From the NCBI GenBank assembly GCA_028378565.1, contig JAONMX010000003.1:1-64000 (forward strand): a stretch of DNA of 64,000 nt, written 5' to 3'. Position numbers and translations under genes: made by a program. Source of the DNA: Bacteriovoracaceae bacterium. GTDB taxonomy: Bacteria > Bdellovibrionota > Bacteriovoracia > Bacteriovoracales > Bacteriovoracaceae. Below, piece after piece: positions 28,866 through 37,705 of this stretch. The notes beneath the pieces are model-generated. The model was not told where the DNA came from, made no database searches, and saw only the letters and a list, made by a program, of their open reading frames with translations. Numbering within the stretch: position 1 is the stretch's first letter; each line of letters starts with the position of its first letter.

Positions 28866-30080
28866 TTATTTATCTAATTCGATCATAAAGGCTAAGGCCA
28901 TCTTAGCGAACTTAGCAGCATGATCAGCCGTTCCATTTGATTGAGAGATTGTATCTCTAGAAGTATGAATATTTCTGTTCATATCGCCCTTCTTAGACTC
29001 AAATGGCATTGACGCTGGGTAACCTGCAGATGTCCATGAAGCATGATCAGAGCATGCATAACCACACTTATCATAGCCCCACTTAACTCCTGGTAGGTAA
29101 TTATCAATTAGGTTTCCTACGAAGGCGTTCTGAGCTGCATTAGTATAATCGCTCATCATAACAATATCGAGCTCTGAACCATTAAAGTTAGTCATATCTA
29201 ATTGAAGAACACCAATAACATTCTTACCTTTTGCTTTATAGTCTTGAGCAACTTCTTTTGATCCAAGGAGACCGACTTCTTCTGCTGCATATCCCATAAA
29301 AGCAAGAGTCTTCTCTGGAACATATCCACTTTCAAGTAGAACTCTAGCAACTTCCGTAATTGTCGCAATTCCTGAAGCGTTATCATCTGCACCTGGAGCT
29401 TTTGCATTTTCTCTACCAAACCAACCGGCAATAGAGTCAGCGTGACCACCAATAATCACAACATCTTCACTCTTACCCTTGATCTCTAGAATAACTGTCG
29501 GCTGTGGCCATCTGTTATGCTTGAACTCAAAAGCCTTTGCGTCAGTTCGACTTCCAGCAAGTTCATTCCACTTTGAAAGAATCCACTTACTTGAATCAAC
29601 ACCAGTTGATGATTTGTAGTATCTATTTTTAAATGAAGAAAGTTTTTCGATCGTTGATCTCATTTTAAATTCATTCACTTGCTCGATTGCACTCTTAACT
29701 AAATCATTTTGATCAATTGTATAATCAACAAGAACAGCTTTTTCAGCAAATAATCTTTCTGCTCCAGAGTTCAACTCTTTATAAGCTTCCTCTTCCGATT
29801 CATGAGCAACAAATCCACCACATCTATTAAAATCTTCATGCATCAGATGAGACATTGCTCCAATATCTGACTCTTTGATTTTCATGACTGTGATTCCGTC
29901 CTGACTTGCATGTTCTACTGCACTATCAAGACCTACACTCTTTTGAAAACTGTTAACAGCATCTGCACCAACCGTGATCCAAATTTCTCTGTCGCTATTT
30001 TTTAATTCTGTAGGTAGTTCAGTGTTATGAGCGAATGCGTTTGACACTAATAATACTAATATTGAAAAAACAAATTTCAT
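28866..30080 (-). CDS. secreted M28 leucyl aminopeptidase-like zinc peptidase
   Basis: 404 residues. The signal peptide (FSILVLLVSNAFA) directs export. A pro-region of ~110 residues precedes the peptidase, as in Vibrio and Aeromonas leucine aminopeptidases. Zinc ligands and catalytic residues are all seen: GGHADS (His), PGADDNASG (Asp), AAEEVGLLGS (catalytic Glu and ligand Glu), LDMTNF (Asp) and NIHTSRDT (His). CGYACSDHASW gives the family disulfide. AGGAGG is 5 bases before the ATG. It removes N-terminal amino acids from peptides, probably in periplasm or outside, feeding uptake. Confidence 0.93.
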   Translation of the reverse strand: MKFVFSILVLLVSNAFAHNTELPTELKNSDREIWITVGADAVNSFQKSVGLDSAVEHASQDGITVMKIKESDIGAMSHLMHEDFNRCGGFVAHESEEEAYKELNSGAERLFAEKAVLVDYTIDQNDLVKSAIEQVNEFKMRSTIEKLSSFKNRYYKSSTGVDSSKWILSKWNELAGSRTDAKAFEFKHNRWPQPTVILEIKGKSEDVVIIGGHADSIAGWFGRENAKAPGADDNASGIATITEVARVLLESGYVPEKTLAFMGYAAEEVGLLGSKEVAQDYKAKGKNVIGVLQLDMTNFNGSELDIVMMSDYTNAAQNAFVGNLIDNYLPGVKWGYDKCGYACSDHASWTSAGYPASMPFESKKGDMNRNIHTSRDTISQSNGTADHAAKFAKMALAFMIELDK

Positions 30081-30273
30081 TTTGCCCTCCTAAAGCAGGC
30101 GATGGATCATCCGTGATTGCCATCTCTCTTTCATTGCGAGTGAAAATAGTCTACCCTATTTTTAATTAAGCGATTACTATAATAAGTCTGATAAGTTCTT
30201 ACATATTCGGGTGTATTTTATGGTAGGATAAAGTACTAAATTTAGACGTTTTATACAGTGCGAGAGTCGATTT

Positions 30274-31251
30274 ATGAACACATGGATTACAGAAACTTTT
30301 AAGATCAAGTATCCAATTATTATGGCCCCTATGTTTTTAGTATCAAATAAGGAGATGCTATTTGCAGCGGCAGAAGCAGGTATTACAGGTTGTGTACCAG
30401 CTCTTAATTGGAGAACTCCTGAAGAATTTGAAGAAGCAATGAAAGAGCTAAAGGAGAAATGTCCTTGCTTTGGCGTAAACCTCATTGTTAACAAATCAAA
30501 TGTATCTCTAGAAAAACAAATTAAGGTTTGTGAAAAATATCCTCCTCAATATATTATTACAAGTTTAGGAAGCCCCAAGGAAGTGATCAAAAGACTTCAA
30601 CCTTTAGGGGTGAAAATTATTTGTGATGTTGTCGATGTTGAGTACGCTCTTAAGGTTCAAGAGCTTGGTGCTGATGCAATCATCGCTGTTAATTCTGGAG
30701 CAGGTGGACATGCTGGACCGACTCCAGCATCAATCTTAGTTCCTATGCTCTTAGATAAGTGTACTCTTCCGGTTATTAGTGCTGGAGGTGTTGGAACCGG
30801 TGCAGGATTACTTTCAGTTCTGGCCATGGGTGCAGAAGGCGCTTCTATTGGAAGTCCCTTCATTGCAGTTAAAGAATGTGGTGTTAACGATGCCTACAAA
30901 CAAGCTATTGTGGATTACGGTGCAAAAGATATAGCTCTTACAACCAAAGTAAGTGGAACTCCTTGTACAGTTATAAAAACTCCTTATGTAGAAAAGATAG
31001 GACTGGAGCAAAACTTTCTCGAATCTTTTTTAAATAAAAATAAAAAAATAAAAAAGTACGCCAAAATGTTAACTTATTATAAGGGTATGAAGCTTTTAGA
31101 ATCTGCAGCATTTGGTGCAACCTATAAAAGTGTCTGGTGTGCTGGCCCTTCAATTGAATTTGTTAATAAACAAGAATCTACAAAAGAGATTGTTGATAGG
31201 CTTATGACTGAATTAAGTGAAGCAAAAGAAGATCTTTTAAAAAGAGTATAG
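30274..31251 (+). CDS. nitronate monooxygenase / FabK-like flavoprotein
   Basis: 325 residues. FMN-binding TIM barrel of the nitronate monooxygenase (2-nitropropane dioxygenase) family: the N-terminal PIIMAPMFLVSN, the phosphate loops AVNSGAGGHAGPTP (near 139) and VISAGGVGTGAG (near 168), then GAEGASIGSPF. Members oxidise nitronates or reduce enoyl-ACP (FabK). The GGHAG histidine present here is the catalytic base in nitronate monooxygenases, which favours that role. GAGAG precedes the ATG. It starts a plus-strand run with the MFS transporter and the lysine enzyme downstream. Confidence 0.85.
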   Translation: MNTWITETFKIKYPIIMAPMFLVSNKEMLFAAAEAGITGCVPALNWRTPEEFEEAMKELKEKCPCFGVNLIVNKSNVSLEKQIKVCEKYPPQYIITSLGSPKEVIKRLQPLGVKIICDVVDVEYALKVQELGADAIIAVNSGAGGHAGPTPASILVPMLLDKCTLPVISAGGVGTGAGLLSVLAMGAEGASIGSPFIAVKECGVNDAYKQAIVDYGAKDIALTTKVSGTPCTVIKTPYVEKIGLEQNFLESFLNKNKKIKKYAKMLTYYKGMKLLESAAFGATYKSVWCAGPSIEFVNKQESTKEIVDRLMTELSEAKEDLLKRV

Positions 31252-31252
31252 C

Positions 31253-32485
31253 TTGTTACCTAAAATTTTAAAATTAGCTAATTATAGAAGACTCTATTTT
31301 GCAGGAGCCACCTCAGAGCTAGGCTCATTTATTACAGATACCGCCCTCATGCTTTTTATTTTTCGTATTACGAATCAACAAAACTCAAGTCTTGGTTATC
31401 TAAAATCTACATTTCTAATTTTTTTAGTAACAGGTATTATTTTTGGTGGGCCAATTGGAGAAAGGTTTAATCGCAAGAAAGTCCTTATACTTTGTGAAGT
31501 TTTTCGTGCTCCTCTCGTTCTTTTACTTGCAACGACTACAAACCCATTCTTTATTGTCCTATTATCAGGAATGATCGCCTTTTTTACAGGAATATTTAGA
31601 CCAAGTCGTCAGGCCTTAATGAATGAACTTGTCCCTCCCGAAAAGATGAAAGCCGCCAATGGTTTATTTGGTAGTACTATAGCCATACTTCATTTACTGG
31701 GACCTTTAGTTGGTGCCTATGCCTTTAGCTTCTTTAATGGTGCAAAAGAAATTCTCGCCTTTGATCTCCTTACTTATATTTTTGGAATCATTCTACTTCT
31801 AAGAATTAATTACAGTGATAAGCATATTCAAAAGCCTGAAGGTAACTTACTTAAAGAGCTACAAAATGGTATTAAGTTTGTTCAAAAAAGAAGAGACCTA
31901 AAATCAATTCTATTAAACTCTTTTGTAGCGGGCCTTAGCATTGGGATTCTGATTCCTCTTCTACTACCTTTCACAATTGAATTTCTAGGAAAGGGAGAAA
32001 AGGAGTACGGAATACTACTTGGTATATTTGGTCTAGGTGGCTTTCTTGGAGGTACCTTAAGTGAGAAATTTGGAAAAGACATAGCTCCGGGGAAAATAGC
32101 CTGCTTAACGCTTCTTCTTGAGCCTTTCTTATTTGTAATATGGATAAATGTACATTATTGGATTTTGTCAGCAATCATACTCTTTTTTTGGGGTATTGTT
32201 GTATTCGTAAGAATCACTAGCCAACTAAATCATGTTTCGGAAAATGTTGAGACTAAGCAGTTAAGTAATGTTCATTCTATGCTAGAGCTTAGCTTCTTAT
32301 TACCAAATATCCTTGGCGCATTACTCATCGGCATAACTGGTGGCTTTCTTACCACAATGGAGTTTTTAATTTTTTCATCTGTCATGTTCTTTATAACAAC
32401 ATACCCTAGACTTTTCTTGAAAGAGTTTCAATTACTGTTAAACTATAAAGGACAACAAGTTAATAGAGAAACTTACATAGAGTAA
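31253..32485 (+). CDS. MFS transporter
   Basis: 410 residues, about 12 hydrophobic segments. The N-half pattern LANYRRLYFAGATSELGSF and the loop GGPIGERFNRKKVL (near 64-77) are typical of the MFS_3/enterobactin-exporter-like or macrolide-efflux subfamily. The central loop is basic (~195-225). TTG start at 31253, one base after the preceding stop, with AAGAG upstream. Direction and substrate cannot be read. Co-transcription with the flavoenzyme and saccharopine dehydrogenase is likely. Confidence 0.85.
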   Translation: MLPKILKLANYRRLYFAGATSELGSFITDTALMLFIFRITNQQNSSLGYLKSTFLIFLVTGIIFGGPIGERFNRKKVLILCEVFRAPLVLLLATTTNPFFIVLLSGMIAFFTGIFRPSRQALMNELVPPEKMKAANGLFGSTIAILHLLGPLVGAYAFSFFNGAKEILAFDLLTYIFGIILLLRINYSDKHIQKPEGNLLKELQNGIKFVQKRRDLKSILLNSFVAGLSIGILIPLLLPFTIEFLGKGEKEYGILLGIFGLGGFLGGTLSEKFGKDIAPGKIACLTLLLEPFLFVIWINVHYWILSAIILFFWGIVVFVRITSQLNHVSENVETKQLSNVHSMLELSFLLPNILGALLIGITGGFLTTMEFLIFSSVMFFITTYPRLFLKEFQLLLNYKGQQVNRETYIE

Positions 32486-32489
32486 TTAT

Positions 32490-33560
32490 ATGAGTAGAAC
32501 CTTTTGGCTAAGGGCCGAAGACAAAGCATTTGAACGAAGAAGTCCATTAACTCCTGCTGGAGCAAAACAGCTTATTCAATCTGGCGCAAAAGTCGTTGTA
32601 GAGAAATTTGAAGATCGAATTTTTAAAATCAAAGAGTTTGAAAATGTTGGTTGCACTATTGCCGAGAAAGATTCTTGGAGAGAAGCACCTAAAGATGCTT
32701 TTGTTTTAGGATTAAAAGAATTAAAAGAAGATTCATTTGAGCTTATCCATAATCACATCTACTTTGCTCATGTATATAAAGGTCAAGATGGTGCCAAGCA
32801 AGTTCTCTCAAGGTATCAAAAAGGAAAAGGAAGGTTATTTGACCTTGAGTTCCTTGTTAATAATGATGGAAGAAGAATTGCAGCCTTTGGAAAATGGGCG
32901 GGCTATGTTGGTGCGGCGACAGCTATTAAGTATTTTTACCATAAACAAGCTTATCCAGAGAAAACCTTTCCTCAATTAACTAGCTTTGAGGATAAGCAAC
33001 TACTTATCGATGAGATACTATCTCTAAAAGAGTTATCTAGTAAAAACCCTAAGACAATCATTATCGGTGCTCTAGGTCGCTGTGGACATGCGGCGAATGA
33101 GCTATTAGGTGATGTTGGCCTTAATGCCACACTCTGGGACTATGAAGAAACAAAGAAAGGTGGACCTTTTCCTGAGATTCTAGATCATCATGTTTTTCTA
33201 AATACTGCCCTCATCATGAAAAAAATTCCTCCTTTTCTAGATAAAGAAACAATTGCGAAAAAAGGTCAATTACAAATTATTTGTGATGTTAGCTGTGACC
33301 CGACAGGAGAGCTGAATCCTATTCCAATCTATGACAAAATAACGAGCTGGGATAATCCTATATTAAAGATTAATGAATCTCTTGATGTTATTAGTGTTGA
33401 TAACCTGCCTTCAGTTCTTCCAAAAGAAAGTTCTGAAGATTATTCAGATCAATTACTACCCCATCTCATAGAGCTTAATGAAAAAGAGAGTTTCCCCGAA
33501 GTATGGAGAAACTCTCTTGAAACATTTGAAAATAAATTAAACGAGACCTGCTCTTCTTAG
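32490..33560 (+). CDS. saccharopine dehydrogenase, lysine-forming (Lys1-like)
   Basis: 356 residues, close to fungal Lys1 (~370). Catalyses NAD-dependent interconversion of saccharopine with lysine plus 2-oxoglutarate. The N-terminal FERRSPLTPAGAKQLI matches the Lys1/alanine-dehydrogenase fold; the catalytic Lys is in GLKEL (~75) and His in YFAHVYKGQ (~92). The Rossmann motif is IIGALGRCGHAANEL (~190-204), and VSCDPTGELNPIP follows. The Lys1 type is well known in fungi and scattered in bacteria. No partner Lys9 or alpha-aminoadipate genes are here, so the physiological direction is not clear. Its 3' end overlaps the M3 peptidase gene by 24 bp, tail to tail. Confidence 0.87.
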   Translation: MSRTFWLRAEDKAFERRSPLTPAGAKQLIQSGAKVVVEKFEDRIFKIKEFENVGCTIAEKDSWREAPKDAFVLGLKELKEDSFELIHNHIYFAHVYKGQDGAKQVLSRYQKGKGRLFDLEFLVNNDGRRIAAFGKWAGYVGAATAIKYFYHKQAYPEKTFPQLTSFEDKQLLIDEILSLKELSSKNPKTIIIGALGRCGHAANELLGDVGLNATLWDYEETKKGGPFPEILDHHVFLNTALIMKKIPPFLDKETIAKKGQLQIICDVSCDPTGELNPIPIYDKITSWDNPILKINESLDVISVDNLPSVLPKESSEDYSDQLLPHLIELNEKESFPEVWRNSLETFENKLNETCSS

Positions 33561-35573
33561 TAATGCCTCAGGTGTTGGCTCCTTTCCTCTAAAGTTTTTA
33601 TAAAGTTCCATAGGGTGTGACGATCCACCTTTTGAAAGAACATTATCGTGGAAGCTTGTAGCAACCTCTTTATTGAAAATACCTTTTTCTTTGAAAGCTT
33701 CAAAAGCGTCAGCATCTAAAACTTCGGCCCACTTGTAAGAGTAATAACCTGCGGAATATCCACCTTGAAAGATATGAGAAAATGAACAACTCATGATGGC
33801 CTCATCAATCGCTGGTAGAACCTCAGAGTTTTTCATGGCCTCTTTTTCATACTTTGATACTTCTTTAATTTTTGATGGATCACCGGAGTGCCATGACAAA
33901 TCCAGTAGTGCAAAGCTAATTTGTCTTAATGTTGCTCTTCCTTCGTGAAAGTTAGAAGAGTCCTTTAATCTTTGAATATACTCAGCTGGAATTTTTTCAT
34001 TGGTTTCATAGTGCTTCGCAAACAGATCTAGACATTCTTTTTCGTATGCCCAGTTTTCTAAAATTTGACTAGGTAGCTCTACAAAGTCCCAATAAACACT
34101 TGTTCCTGATAAGCTTTCATACTTAACCTTTGAAAGCATTCCATGAAGGGCATGACCAAACTCATGAAAGAGTGTTGTCACTTCATTAAACGTTAGAAGC
34201 GAAGGTTTTGTTTCCGTTGGCTTTGTAAAGTTACAAACAATAGAAACATGTGGTCTTACATCACTATTACCTTCTAAATGCTGATCTCTGTAACTTGTCA
34301 TCCACGCTCCTGCTCTTTTTCCTTCTCGAGGAAAAAAGTCAGCATAGAAAACAGAAACGTGACGATCATTCTCATCTAATACCTCAAAGGCCATTACATC
34401 TTTGTGGTAAACAGGAATGTCACGTCTTTGCATAAACTTAAGACCATATAATTTACTGGCCACAGTAAAAACACCGTCGATAACATTCTCTAGTTTAAAA
34501 TATGGCTTAAGAATTTCATCATCTAAGTTAAACTTCTTTAACTTCAGTTTTTCTGCATAGTAAGAGTAATCCCATGGCATAAAGTCCTTAGGGTCTAATC
34601 CGTCTGTTTCGTTAGCAAATTTCTTAAGTTCTTCAACTTCATTTATGGCAACAGGCTTTGCTTTTTCAAGAAGATCTTTTAAGAAGTCCTCTACTTTTTC
34701 AGGTTTCTCTGCCATTCTTTCCTCTAATACGAATTCCGCATGAGAAGAATAACCAAGAAGTCTTGCTTTTTCATGTCTCAAGCAAGCTATTTTTTTAATG
34801 ATCTCTTGATTATCAAGATCATCACCTTTAGATGCTTTTGAGGTAAAGGCTCTGTAAAGTTCCTCTCTCAAATCTCTATTATCTAAATAAGTAGTTGCTG
34901 GTACATAGCTAGGATACTCAAGAGTGATGGCCCACTTTCCTTCATGACCTTTCTCTTTTGCAATCATAGCAGCAGCTTCTTTTATTCCCTCAGGTAGACC
35001 AGAAAGAAGGGATTCATCATCTATGACTTTTATATATCTCTTTGTTTCACCAAGAACATTGTCTCCAAACTCGAGACTCAATGATGATAGTTCTTTAGAA
35101 ATTTCACGAAGTTTTGTTTTGTCTTTGTCATTTAAGTTTGCGCCATTTCTTGTAAAAGACTTGTACTGCTTTGTTAAAAGCATCATCTCTTCTTGAGTTA
35201 GATTTAAAGAATCTTTTTGTTCGTAAATTTCATTCACTTTATTAAAAAGATCTGTATCAAGAGAAATATCATTATAGAAATCGGTCATCATAGGACTGAA
35301 TTCTTTGGCTAAGTTTTGTAGCTCATCATCAGATTCGGCAGAGTGAAGATTAAAGAAAACACCACCGACCTTATTCACTTCTTTTCCAATTACTTCTAAA
35401 GCTTCACAAACATTATTGAATGTTGGTTTTTCAGAATTATTTTTTAAGTTAGCAATATCTTTTTTTGCAATATCAATTGCTTCCTTTAGGGCCGGTAAAA
35501 AATCTGAGTTTTTAACCTTATCAAATGGTGTTGTCTCAAAAGGTGTTTCAAATTTATCTAATAAAATATTCAT
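33537..35573 (-). CDS. prlC: oligopeptidase A (M3 metallopeptidase)
   Basis: 678 residues, matching E. coli PrlC (680). Zinc endopeptidase that degrades short peptides and signal peptides in the cytoplasm. The HExxH zinc site is HEFGHALHG near 467, with the downstream Glu ligand in the YWDFVELPSQ segment. The C-terminal YYSYKWAEVLDADAF and FRGKEP are typical. GAGGAG is 6 bases before the ATG, and the ATGA overlap with the upstream transporter indicates coupled translation. It probably completes breakdown of peptides brought in by Opp. Confidence 0.94.
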   Translation of the reverse strand: MNILLDKFETPFETTPFDKVKNSDFLPALKEAIDIAKKDIANLKNNSEKPTFNNVCEALEVIGKEVNKVGGVFFNLHSAESDDELQNLAKEFSPMMTDFYNDISLDTDLFNKVNEIYEQKDSLNLTQEEMMLLTKQYKSFTRNGANLNDKDKTKLREISKELSSLSLEFGDNVLGETKRYIKVIDDESLLSGLPEGIKEAAAMIAKEKGHEGKWAITLEYPSYVPATTYLDNRDLREELYRAFTSKASKGDDLDNQEIIKKIACLRHEKARLLGYSSHAEFVLEERMAEKPEKVEDFLKDLLEKAKPVAINEVEELKKFANETDGLDPKDFMPWDYSYYAEKLKLKKFNLDDEILKPYFKLENVIDGVFTVASKLYGLKFMQRRDIPVYHKDVMAFEVLDENDRHVSVFYADFFPREGKRAGAWMTSYRDQHLEGNSDVRPHVSIVCNFTKPTETKPSLLTFNEVTTLFHEFGHALHGMLSKVKYESLSGTSVYWDFVELPSQILENWAYEKECLDLFAKHYETNEKIPAEYIQRLKDSSNFHEGRATLRQISFALLDLSWHSGDPSKIKEVSKYEKEAMKNSEVLPAIDEAIMSCSFSHIFQGGYSAGYYSYKWAEVLDADAFEAFKEKGIFNKEVATSFHDNVLSKGGSSHPMELYKNFRGKEPTPEALLRRAGLV

Positions 35574-36829
35574 ATAATACTCCTCACTTTAAGTTCGTGT
35601 AATTTGTTATATTTCTTAATTAACGGAATGAGTAAAACAATCCATAGAATTAAGCAAAACACTAACATAAGATCAATCAAGATGGGAGTTTGAAAGTATA
35701 TTAAAAAGATAGATATAAAGCCTTTTGACGCTCTATAAAAGACCATATCCACAATATATTTAGCACCATATTTTTGTTTTTGATCCAAAACAAAATACAG
35801 TAATTCTTTTGAGGCGCTAAATATTGAATAATCCATACCTTTTAGAAAAGCAAAGGTCACACCTGCAAGTATAACCGGTGAGCCTAACGCCAAGCACCCA
35901 AAAATAAATATTGAGAAGCTTATTGGTATACCCGCTAAAATTTTACCTTCTGAAAACCTTTTAAAAACAAAAGGAATTACTAAAAACTGAACGAGTAGCG
36001 AAAAAGTATTAACCCCTGAATATATCTTTCCTAGAAACTGGGCCTTATCAACAGAAGTAGCAAAACTACTCTCGAGCACCAAGTTAAACTTAAAGGAAAA
36101 AAGGTTGATTACAAATTGAGAAACGGCCACAAGACATATGAGTAAAAAGATATAAGATTTTACATTCTTTAATGATTGAATTGGACTTGTATCTTGCGTG
36201 GTCTCTTCTTTCTTAACAAAGCTTGTTTTTATTAATCTTGAAAAAAGATAAGATGAAATTATTAACGTTGCCACACCCACCATCATAACGGCATTAGTTC
36301 CCAATTGTTTAACAAATGATCCTACAAAGAGCCCTCCAATAACTCCTCCGATACTACCAATGGCTCCAAAGGGTCCGTAGACCACTTTGGCCAACTTCTC
36401 TGAAATCGATGCATTCAAGAAACCAAGTGTAAGGTGAATTAAAAGGACAATATAAACTTCTTTAAAAATATATAGAGGATAAGCAAATTGATAATTCCCG
36501 CGATGAACAAAGTATGAAAATAGAAACATACCAGAGGCAAAAAAAAAACTTGTTCCTACATAGAGAGACTTAACTTCTATTTTTTTTTGAAAAGTATTAA
36601 ATATTGAAATCGAAAGAGACAAGACAAGAATTGAGAGTAGCCAAACCTTTGGAGAATTTTTAGCTCCTACATACTCTATAAACAGGGACTCTACTGGAGA
36701 TCTTAATAAAGCATAACCAAGTAAAACGATCAGCATATTAAGGCTTAATAAGACTAAATTAGTTTTTTCTTCTCGTGAAAGTTCGAATAATTGGGTATTT
36801 ATTTCATCAATATATTTTCTAATGCCCAT
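35570..36829 (-). CDS. NTT (ATP/ADP translocase)-like membrane transporter
   Basis: 419 residues, 11-12 TM segments. The pattern follows nucleotide transporters of the NTT/Tlc family: an N-terminal amphipathic stretch, then NMLIVLLGYALLRSPVESL, a central GPFGAIGSIGGVIGGLFVG, and the diagnostic FSASKELLYFVLDQ (~340) with AKYIVDMVFYRASKG (~355). It is shorter than obligate-parasite Tlc (~500), and some nucleotide-contacting Lys/Arg residues may be absent, so substrate is uncertain. AGGA is 4 bases before the ATG. It is coupled by ATGA to the M3 oligopeptidase gene. If it carries nucleotides it could scavenge them from other cells; it could also be a different solute carrier of the same superfamily. 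Confidence 0.72.
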   Translation of the reverse strand: MGIRKYIDEINTQLFELSREEKTNLVLLSLNMLIVLLGYALLRSPVESLFIEYVGAKNSPKVWLLSILVLSLSISIFNTFQKKIEVKSLYVGTSFFFASGMFLFSYFVHRGNYQFAYPLYIFKEVYIVLLIHLTLGFLNASISEKLAKVVYGPFGAIGSIGGVIGGLFVGSFVKQLGTNAVMMVGVATLIISSYLFSRLIKTSFVKKEETTQDTSPIQSLKNVKSYIFLLICLVAVSQFVINLFSFKFNLVLESSFATSVDKAQFLGKIYSGVNTFSLLVQFLVIPFVFKRFSEGKILAGIPISFSIFIFGCLALGSPVILAGVTFAFLKGMDYSIFSASKELLYFVLDQKQKYGAKYIVDMVFYRASKGFISIFLIYFQTPILIDLMLVFCLILWIVLLIPLIKKYNKLHELKVRSII

Positions 36830-36849
36830 AAAGTCCTTTTATTTCCCTA

Positions 36850-36878
36850 TATCAAACAAAATCTGCTTTTATTATAAT
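36850..36878 (+). promoter_or_regulatory. possible promoter of the glycosyltransferase operon
   Basis: A perfect TATAAT (36873-36878) lies about 20 bp before the ATG at 36899. The -35 position (TATCAA) is poor, so only the -10 is convincing. Confidence 0.35.
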
Positions 36879-36898
36879 AGATATTAGCGGAGTAATTA

Positions 36899-37705
36899 AT
36901 GATAAAAAGCAATCAAAATAAATGTTCAGTCGTAATCCCTGTATATAATGAAGAAGAATGTATAGAGGGTGTTATTCAATCTTGGAATAGACAGTTTATC
37001 AAAATGGAGATCACTCCATATTTTATTTGCATCAATGATGGTTCTAAGGATCAGTCTGGGCGAATTTTAGATGAACTTGCTAAAGAAATACCTCATATGA
37101 AAGTTATTCATCAAGAAAATAGCGGTCACGGCGAAAGTATTAGAAGGGGTTACTCACATTCACTCACTGATGATACTGAATATGTTTTTCAAATTGATAG
37201 TGATAATCAATTTGCTCCTTCCGACTTCCAACACCTCTGGGAAGCTCGTCATGAAAGTGACCTCATTCTCGGTAGAAGAAAAGATAGAAAAGATCCTCTT
37301 ACAAGGAAAATTATTAGCTCAGTATTATCAGATTATGTTTACAACCTTAGTGGTTGCGAAATACTTGACGCAAATACTCCTTTCAGACTCTATAATAAGA
37401 AGTTTTTAAAAAGTGTTCTCTTTTCAATACCTGTTGGAAGCTTTACCCCAAATATCATGCTTTCAATCCTTGGTAAAAAATTTGGAAGGAATTTAACAGA
37501 AACTCCTGTTAAACATTTTGAAAGAACCACCGGAACAAACAGTTTATTAAGCTTTGGACTACTGAAAGCTTGCTTAAAATCTTTTACTCAAATCTATCAC
37601 TTCATCCAATCATTGAGATATCAATATTTCACGATTGAGAAATCCACTAAACAAAGTTATTCTAATAGCACTAATCAAATAGATGATTTAAAAAGTGCTG
37701 TTTAA
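36899..37705 (+). CDS. family 2 glycosyltransferase
   Basis: 268 residues. GT-A fold: SVVIPVYNEEECIEGVI near 11, INDGSKDQSGR near 44, DSDNQFAPSDF (DxD-type metal motif, ~96), and the TPFRLYNKKFL segment. There is no C-terminal TM domain, so it is probably a peripheral inner-membrane enzyme that transfers sugar to a lipid phosphate or glycan. CGGAG is 6 bases before the ATG. It overlaps the next gene by one base (TAATG), forming a three-gene operon with the flavoprotein and the Agl23-like protein. Confidence 0.88.
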   Translation: MIKSNQNKCSVVIPVYNEEECIEGVIQSWNRQFIKMEITPYFICINDGSKDQSGRILDELAKEIPHMKVIHQENSGHGESIRRGYSHSLTDDTEYVFQIDSDNQFAPSDFQHLWEARHESDLILGRRKDRKDPLTRKIISSVLSDYVYNLSGCEILDANTPFRLYNKKFLKSVLFSIPVGSFTPNIMLSILGKKFGRNLTETPVKHFERTTGTNSLLSFGLLKACLKSFTQIYHFIQSLRYQYFTIEKSTKQSYSNSTNQIDDLKSAV

